9,482 bases of DNA from contig JAGVPS010000059.1 in assembly GCA_020052135.1 (NCBI GenBank), positions 1 through 9,482 of the forward strand. The letters run 5' to 3'. Below are positions 6,070 to 9,482 of this stretch, piece after piece. Under the pieces are notes generated by a model. It made no database searches. It saw only the letters and a list, made by a program, of their open reading frames with translations, and was not told the DNA's origin. Source of the DNA: Minisyncoccota bacterium. Its GTDB lineage: Bacteria > Patescibacteriota > Minisyncoccia > UBA6257 > 1-14-0-10-40-38. Position 1 is the first letter of the stretch; each line of letters starts with the position of its first letter. Made by a program: the position numbers and the translations under genes.

Positions 6070-7563
6070 ATGAAGTTTTCGATACCAAAAGAGGTACGAG
6101 CGGTTGCGGAAACGCTCACTAAGAACAACCTTCAAGCGTTTCTTGTGGGCGGGTGTGTGCGTGATCTGCTCATGCATCGTGTACCCAAGGATTGGGATAT
6201 TGCTACTGATGCCATACCAGAAGAGATTCAAAAGCTTTTTGAAGATAGCGTCTATGAGAATACGTTTGGAACTGTCGGTATAAAAACGGAGTCGGAGGAC
6301 TCCACTCTTAAGATCATCGAGATAACCACCTTCCGTACCGAGAGTGCCTATACGGACAAGCGGCATCCCGACAGAGTGCAGTTCGCAAAAACCATTGAGG
6401 AGGATTTGAGCCGCCGTGATTTTACGGTAAATGCGATGGCGCTAAAAATGCAAAATGAAAAAATCAAAAATCAAAATGACAATGCAAAATTAGAAAATTT
6501 AATTGATCCATACGGAGGAGAAGGCGATTTAAAGAAAAAAGTGGTTCGGGCAGTTGGAAAGCCGGAAGATCGATTCGAGGAAGATGCGCTTCGGCTCATG
6601 CGGGCGGTGCGATTTGCGGCACAGCTCTATTTCTCGATTGAGGAGAAAACAAAGAAGGCAATCAAAGAAAAAGCAGGATTACTCGAGTATGTGTCCAAAG
6701 AACGGATTCGTGACGAACTCACAAAGCTTATTATGGCGCCGGGTGCGGTCGCGGGCATACTTGCGCTCGTAGATATGGGGCTCATGAAATTCATATTGCC
6801 CGAACTTCTCGAAGGAATTAGCGTGGGGCAGAACAAGCATCACATTTTTACGGTCTTTGAGCACAATCTTAAATCGTTTCAGTATGCCGTGGACAAGAAC
6901 TTTACACTCGATTTGCGTCTTGCCTCGCTCCTGCATGACGTAGGCAAACCGCGCGTGAAAAAAGGTAACGGCCCGAACTCTACCTTCTATGGTCACCAGG
7001 TAGTGGGGGAACATATGGTGGTAAAAATGCTCGATCGGCTCCATTTGCAAAAAGCAATCACCGAACGAGTCGCGCTCCTCGTGCGGGAGCATATGTTTGT
7101 CTACGACCCCGACGTGGTTACCGAAGCAGGTGTGCGGCGGCTCCTCCGGCGCGTGGGCAAAGAAAACACCGACGATCTTGTTCGTCTTCGAGAAGCGGAT
7201 CGGATCGGTTCTGGCGTGCCAAAGGCCCAGCCCTATCGCCTCCGCTACTTGAAAGCGATGATCGAAAAAGTACAAAAGGACCCCGTGCATCCGAAGATGT
7301 TGAAAATTAGAGGCGAGGCGATCATGGAGATTTTAAAAATCGCACCCGGACCGCGCGTGGGCAAGATTCTCGCGATTCTTCTTGAAGAGGTGCTTGATAA
7401 TCCGGAACTCAATGACGGGGAAATTTTAAAGCCGCGCATTGAGGAGCTCGGTAGTCTTACCGATGGCGCGCTGGACGTGCTCGCCGCGAAAGCAAAGAAA
7501 AAAGCCGTGGAAGCGCAGAATCGCATTGACGACGAGATAAAAAAGAAATACTTTGTTAAGTAG
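6070..7563 (+). CDS. cca: CCA-adding enzyme / tRNA nucleotidyltransferase with HD domain
   Basis: This class II nucleotidyltransferase builds or repairs the 3' CCA end of tRNAs. In order it has: LVGGCVRD (25-32); the metal-binding D41-W-D43; R115-R-D-F-T-V-N-A-M123; the nucleotide-template motif E172-D-A-L-R176-L-M-R179; and an HD phosphohydrolase domain with H289-D290 in LLHDVGKPR and H309 in GHQVVGEH. The length is 497 residues. A low-complexity insertion (about 126-143, KMQNEKIKNQNDNAKLE) sits between NAMAL and LIDPYGG. A poly(A) polymerase is the main alternative in this superfamily, but EDALRLMR and the HD domain favour CCA addition. The gene follows a terminator and has its own probable promoter. 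There is no Shine-Dalgarno. Confidence 0.93.
   Translation: MKFSIPKEVRAVAETLTKNNLQAFLVGGCVRDLLMHRVPKDWDIATDAIPEEIQKLFEDSVYENTFGTVGIKTESEDSTLKIIEITTFRTESAYTDKRHPDRVQFAKTIEEDLSRRDFTVNAMALKMQNEKIKNQNDNAKLENLIDPYGGEGDLKKKVVRAVGKPEDRFEEDALRLMRAVRFAAQLYFSIEEKTKKAIKEKAGLLEYVSKERIRDELTKLIMAPGAVAGILALVDMGLMKFILPELLEGISVGQNKHHIFTVFEHNLKSFQYAVDKNFTLDLRLASLLHDVGKPRVKKGNGPNSTFYGHQVVGEHMVVKMLDRLHLQKAITERVALLVREHMFVYDPDVVTEAGVRRLLRRVGKENTDDLVRLREADRIGSGVPKAQPYRLRYLKAMIEKVQKDPVHPKMLKIRGEAIMEILKIAPGPRVGKILAILLEEVLDNPELNDGEILKPRIEELGSLTDGALDVLAAKAKKKAVEAQNRIDDEIKKKYFVK
6451..6500 (+). repeat. A-rich repeat insertion inside cca
   Basis: The stretch is CAAAATGAAA, AAATCAAAAA, TCAAAATGAC, AATGCAAAAT, with AAAAATC-like 7-bp spacing. 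It encodes QNEKIKNQNDNAK. It is very similar to the intergenic repeat at 5424-5457. It lies between two conserved blocks of the enzyme and keeps the frame. Confidence 0.75.
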
Positions 7564-7587
7564 TGCTCCAGTTGCCGCGGGCGTGCC

Positions 7588-7607
7588 CCTGCCTACCGGC
7601 AGGCAGG
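7588..7607. repeat. GC-rich palindrome after cca
   Basis: CCTGCCTACCGGCAGGCAGG is a near-perfect 20-bp palindrome (one mismatched pair) 25 nt after the cca stop. It is framed by CCGCG and CGCGG. I associate CCTGCCTG/CAGGCAGG-type repeats (reading as CLPVGR on the other strand) with dispersed repeats in Parcubacteria. It has no T-run, so a terminator role is doubtful. Confidence 0.7.
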
Positions 7608-7639
7608 CGCGGTAGCTCATATGATGAACATAAAGAGGG

Positions 7640-7734
7640 TTTACCCGCCGAAGTTCGTCTGAACGTAGGCGAGCCGTAGTATACCGGTAGTACCCGCCTT
7701 CGTCCCTAAAAATGAGACTTCGGACGGGCAAGCA
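7640..7734. repeat. Imperfect inverted repeat in the cca to tRNA gap
   Basis: The left arm (7640-7672: TTTACCCGCCGAAGTTCG, then CTGAACGTAGGCGAGC) is roughly complementary to the right arm (7694-7734: CCGCCTTCGTCC, then GAGACTTCGGACGGGCAAGC). The spacer is the tRNA-like segment at 7674-7703. It holds no credible gene on either strand. It looks like a cruciform-type dispersed repeat. Confidence 0.5.
7674..7703 (+). pseudogene. tRNA-like 5' half (D-arm) remnant
   Basis: GTAGTATACCGGTAGTAC (7676-7693) matches the D-arm of the nearby tRNA-Pro (7773-7790) at 16 of 18 positions and is followed by CCGCCTTCG, like a tRNA-Gly 5' half. No matching anticodon 3' stem, T-loop or acceptor partner follows, so it is not a functional tRNA. 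It could be a decayed copy or a chance part of the surrounding inverted repeat. Confidence 0.35.
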
Positions 7735-7752
7735 TGCGCAAATCTTTTTCGT

Positions 7753-7850
7753 TTCTCCTTTTTGGTCGGGGTGTAGTATATCGGCAGTACACACGCTTCG
7801 GGTGCGTGGAGGCCGGGTTCGATTCCCGGCACCCCGACCAAAAAGGAGAA
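7753..7850 (+). promoter_or_regulatory. Extended precursor stem around tRNA-Pro
   Basis: The 14 nt before the tRNA (TTCTCCTTTTTGGT, 7753-7766) are the exact reverse complement of the 14 nt from the discriminator base onward (7837-7850). Together with the 7-bp acceptor stem this gives a perfect 21-bp helix that buries the encoded CCA in the precursor. It is likely to matter for 5' and 3' end processing. With the rest of the tRNA as loop it is not a terminator of normal shape. Confidence 0.85.
7767..7840 (+). tRNA. tRNA-Pro (anticodon CGG), CCA encoded
   Basis: The 74-nt cloverleaf has acceptor CGGGGTG (7767-7773) with CACCCCG (7830-7836), discriminator A and encoded CCA (7838-7840). The D-arm is GTAT with GGC in its loop. 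The anticodon stem CACGC/GCGTG (7792-7796, 7804-7808) closes loop TTCGGGT with anticodon CGG at 7799-7801 and G37. The T-arm is CCGGG-TTCGATT-CCCGG. It reads CCG codons. The C1 start and G37 are typical of tRNA-Pro. The 3' CCA is in the gene, so the Cca enzyme encoded upstream would serve repair for this tRNA. Confidence 0.95.
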
Positions 7851-7869
7851 TAGAGACCGGGTTCCCTGT

Positions 7870-7905
7870 CCGCCGTAGCCTGGCGTAGGAGGAGATTCTC
7901 GGCGG
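7870..7905. repeat. Inverted repeat downstream of tRNA-Pro
   Basis: CCGCCG (7870-7875) and CGGCGG (7900-7905) are exact inverted arms around 24 nt of GCCTGGCGTAGGAGG-like sequence. No T-run follows. It resembles the dispersed GC-rich hairpins elsewhere in this gap. The rest of 7851-7946 shows nothing I can name. Confidence 0.45.
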
Positions 7906-7946
7906 CCCGACTAAGTTAGTTGCCGCTTCCGGCATACGTATCAGTC

Positions 7947-7977
7947 TTGACCGTGACTCGCGTGATCGTGGTATTCT
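7947..7977 (+). promoter_or_regulatory. Promoter of the small coiled-coil gene
   Basis: TTGACC (-35, 5/6) and TATTCT (-10, 4/6) are separated by 19 bp, slightly long. Predicted transcription start is near 7984, two bases before ATG 7986, again giving an almost leaderless message. Confidence 0.45.
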
Positions 7978-7985
7978 TAGCATAT

Positions 7986-8258
7986 ATGAAAAAGAAACTC
8001 TCCATCGACGATCTCGCACAAATGGTGCAGCGTGGATTTGCGAGTGTCGCTACTAAGGGTGATATCCAAGCAGTACGCGACGAGATCAAGGAAACTCGGG
8101 AGGTACTTGCACAAGCAATAGATGATCTTACAACTAAGCTCGTTGCCTATGCCGCGAGTACTCGGGAAGACTACGTGCGGCTCCAAGGTCGCCTTCATGA
8201 ACTTGAAGAGCGAGTTTCTGAACTTGAAGGCAGTAGACGACAGCGTCGGGCCGCATAG
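7986..8258 (+). CDS. Small coiled-coil protein of unknown function
   Basis: This is a 90-residue protein, MKKKLSIDDLAQMVQRGF at the N-terminus followed by a long charged helix. Heptad-like spacing of hydrophobics is visible (IQAVRDEIKETREVLAQAID, then LQGRLHELEERVSELEG), and the tail is basic (RRQRRAA). There is no signal peptide or membrane segment. I know similar short proteins (conserved DDLAxMVQxGF head, variable coiled coil) as frequent and unnamed in Parcubacteria genomes, so family membership rests on the head motif. An upstream TTG (7920) extends the frame, but those residues are not helical and lie across the promoter, so ATG 7986 is preferred. It probably forms homodimers or binds a partner; the role is unknown. 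Confidence 0.75.
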   Translation: MKKKLSIDDLAQMVQRGFASVATKGDIQAVRDEIKETREVLAQAIDDLTTKLVAYAASTREDYVRLQGRLHELEERVSELEGSRRQRRAA

Positions 8259-8382
8259 CTCTACACTGCTTGTTTCGACCTCGGAACCACACAGAACCTA
8301 TCTATTTAGCGGATTCCCGCGAGCAGTTCGCTGGATATCGGATTCTGCACAAGGGTTCGAACATCGCGGACAAAGACCGACC

Positions 8383-9243
8383 ATGGAAAAGAAATCGCGC
8401 GACACTTCTTGGAACAAGTCTGCAGAGTGGTACGACGACCTTGTCGAGAGTAAGGGTTCGTACCAAGTAGAGCTTATTTTGCCGAACATGGTTCGGCTTT
8501 TGGATATTAAAAAAGGAATGACGCTCCTTGACCTCGCCTGTGGGCAAGGGTTTTTCTCTCGTATATTTGCGGACATGGGTGCGCGGGTTATTGGAGTTGA
8601 TTCTGCAGAGGCACTTATACAGATCGCAAAAGCGAAGAAGGGGAGCGCAATTCACTATTTTGTTGCGCCCGCAGACAAAATTCCTTTTGTAAAAGATAAA
8701 AGTATGGACGCAGTAACCATTATCCTTTCGCTTCAAAATATAGAAAATATTCAAGGAGTTTTAAAAGAATCCGCGCGAGTGTTAAAGCCGGAAGGACGAT
8801 TGCTTATTGTCCTCAATCATCCCGCATTCCGTATTCCCAAGGCTTCGAGCTGGGGATGGGATGCTTCTGCTAAGGCGCTCCAGGTGCCGGTAAAGGAATT
8901 GAGGAACGCACACGCAATGGATTCGGCAAGCTCACCACGAGCAAAACCAACAGTAGAAGCGTTTGGTGTGCAGTACCGCAGAGTTGATAGGTATTTATCC
9001 GAATCGCGCGTAGAAATAATCATGCACCCCGGCGAGAAGCCGAGAGAAAAAACAATTTCATTCCACCGTCCCTTGCAAGTATACGCCAAAGCACTCGAAA
9101 AAAATGGGTTTATGATCGCGCGCATTGAAGAATGGAATTCGCATAGGAAGAGTGAAAACGGACCCTGCAAAGACGCAGAAGACCGCGCCCGTAAGGAGTT
9201 TCCCCTCTTCCTCTTTATTGAAGCGAGAAAATTAGGTGATTGA
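8383..9243 (+). CDS. Class I SAM-dependent methyltransferase, substrate unknown
   Basis: The 286-residue Rossmann-fold methyltransferase has motif I LLDLACGQGFFSRIFA (about 51-66), the acidic post-I residue in VIGVDSAEALI, motif IV-like MDAVTIILSLQNI, and motif VI VLKPEGRLLIVLNHP. Its second half (RIPKASSWGWD, QYRRVDRYLSESRVEIIMHP, TISFHRPLQVYAKALEKNGF, ARKEFPLFLFIEARK) matches a methyltransferase group I associate with CPR bacteria, of unknown substrate. The frame is open upstream to 8122, overlapping the coiled-coil gene, but the family head (DTSWNKSAEWYDDLVES) begins at ATG 8383. A repeat-derived insertion splits WGWD from QYRRVD. The 124-nt gap before it shows no clear promoter or terminator. 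Its TGA stop overlaps the next promoter's -35. Confidence 0.85.
   Translation: MEKKSRDTSWNKSAEWYDDLVESKGSYQVELILPNMVRLLDIKKGMTLLDLACGQGFFSRIFADMGARVIGVDSAEALIQIAKAKKGSAIHYFVAPADKIPFVKDKSMDAVTIILSLQNIENIQGVLKESARVLKPEGRLLIVLNHPAFRIPKASSWGWDASAKALQVPVKELRNAHAMDSASSPRAKPTVEAFGVQYRRVDRYLSESRVEIIMHPGEKPREKTISFHRPLQVYAKALEKNGFMIARIEEWNSHRKSENGPCKDAEDRARKEFPLFLFIEARKLGD
8863..8970 (+). repeat. Repeat-derived insertion in the methyltransferase
   Basis: Thirty-six codons (ASAKALQVPVKELRNAHAMD, then SASSPRAKPTVEAFGV) separate SSWGWD from QYRRVDRYLS, which are nearly adjacent in relatives as I recall them. The core TTCGGCAAGCTCACCACGAG (8922-8941) is close to TTCGGCAAAGCTCAGGG in the valS insertion. 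The frame is kept. Confidence 0.65.
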
Positions 9244-9268
9244 CAGAATTGATATTTGGTGATATGCT
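9240..9268 (+). promoter_or_regulatory. Strong sigma-70-type promoter
   Basis: A perfect -35 TTGACA (9240-9245), an exact 17-bp spacer and TATGCT (9263-9268, 4/6) form the best promoter in the window. Its -35 overlaps the TGA stop of the methyltransferase gene. The predicted transcript starts near 9275 and has a leader of about 60-70 nt, unlike the other genes here. Confidence 0.8.
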
Positions 9269-9275
9269 TAAACCA

Positions 9276-9310
9276 GTTCGTTAAAGAACGCTGCGGCGGC
9301 AGTTTCCGCC
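9276..9310 (+). promoter_or_regulatory. Structured leader of the right-end gene
   Basis: Two small stems can form soon after the predicted start: GTTC (9276-9279) with GAAC (9286-9289), and GGCGG (9295-9299) with CCGCC (9306-9310). They precede the GGAGG ribosome-binding site at 9336-9340. No known riboswitch is recognised. Confidence 0.35.
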
Positions 9311-9345
9311 ATTGCTTGTGAATAGCAGGCAGAATGGAGGGTGTT

Positions 9346-9482
9346 GTGAACAGCAGCACCAAAGAGGCGTACAACCAGTACTTGAGAACCGAGGACGAGC
9401 TACGTGCCATGCTCCGAGCTGGCACTCGGGATCCGGCAGTGGTGTCAGGGCAACTTCAAGCGATCATCACCAGCCAGAACGA
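9346..9482 (+). CDS. N-terminal part of an unrecognised protein (runs off window)
   Basis: The frame is open from GTG 9346 to the window end: MNSSTKEAYNQYLRTEDELR then AMLRAGTRDPAVVSGQLQAI. It is probably helical, soluble and without a signal peptide. GGAGG (9336-9340) is 5 nt before the GTG and is the only clear Shine-Dalgarno in the window, which favours this start. An ATG at 9334 in the same frame is the alternative and would absorb that site. It is driven by the strong promoter just upstream. I do not recognise the family. Confidence 0.6.
   Translation, partial: MNSSTKEAYNQYLRTEDELRAMLRAGTRDPAVVSGQLQAIITSQN

Noticed and set aside
6679..7290. 203-codon minus-strand frame opposite cca
   Set aside because: It is a shadow frame of a gene whose catalytic motifs are clear on the + strand. 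It has no start signals or recognisable domain.
7641..7841. Minus-strand frame reading MVGVPGIEPGLHAPEACVLP
   Set aside because: It is the antisense of tRNA-Pro. 'GVPGIEPG' peptides are a well-known false product of tRNA gene complements.
7920..7985. TTG start for the coiled-coil protein
   Set aside because: The added residues run across the likely promoter, and the conserved head begins at ATG 7986.
7426..8019. 197-codon minus-strand frame across cca, the tRNA and the coiled-coil gene
   Set aside because: It overlaps three well-supported + strand features and contains repeat-derived peptide (ACLPVGRG), with no family resemblance.
8122..8382. Upstream extension of the methyltransferase from ATG 8122
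   Set aside because: It overlaps the coiled-coil gene in another frame and adds 87 residues without methyltransferase features. Family similarity starts at 8383.
8325..8382. Possible second tRNA (GGGTTCGAAC near 8354)
   Set aside because: The T-arm stem does not pair, and no acceptor or anticodon stem can be built.

Overview
The window looks like a piece of a Patescibacteria (Candidate Phyla Radiation, probably Parcubacteria-like) chromosome. This is inferred from several signs. Genes are compact and all on the + strand, and most starts have no Shine-Dalgarno. Housekeeping proteins carry short in-frame low-complexity insertions. Three small families that I associate with these genomes are present: a stand-alone PaaX/Cas2-like protein, a small coiled-coil 'LSIDDLAQMVQRGF' protein, and a methyltransferase with a RIPKASSWGWD motif. 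TGA is used as a stop (valS, the methyltransferase), so the code is standard rather than the TGA=Gly code of Gracilibacteria.

Layout: (1) 2-388, C-terminal end of an unrecognised gene, then tsaD (398-1570), which makes t6A37 in tRNA. (2) 1594-2292, a PaaX/Cas2-like gene bracketed by two nearly identical 32-bp palindromes. (3) valS (2336-4690), followed closely by a PrsW-type membrane protease (4713-5405). (4) An A+T-rich repeat-bearing gap, an Hsp20 chaperone (5519-5998) and an intrinsic terminator. (5) cca, the tRNA CCA-adding enzyme (6070-7563). (6) A 422-bp gene-poor stretch (7564-7985) with several inverted repeats, a tRNA-like half and tRNA-Pro(CGG) with an encoded CCA end. (7) A small coiled-coil protein (7986-8258) and a class I methyltransferase (8383-9243). 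(8) A strong promoter (TTGACA-N17-TATGCT) and a gene running off the right end.

Functionally the core is tRNA biology: t6A modification, valine charging, CCA maturation and a tRNA gene, with two protein-quality genes (PrsW, Hsp20) and a regulator or nuclease-like gene between them. There is no CRISPR array or obvious transposase. The two signals most worth following are the palindrome-bracketed PaaX/Cas2-like gene, which is either an autoregulated gene or a REP-like element, and the repeated insertion of 7-bp tandem repeats and hairpin repeats into tsaD, valS, cca and the methyltransferase without breaking the reading frames.
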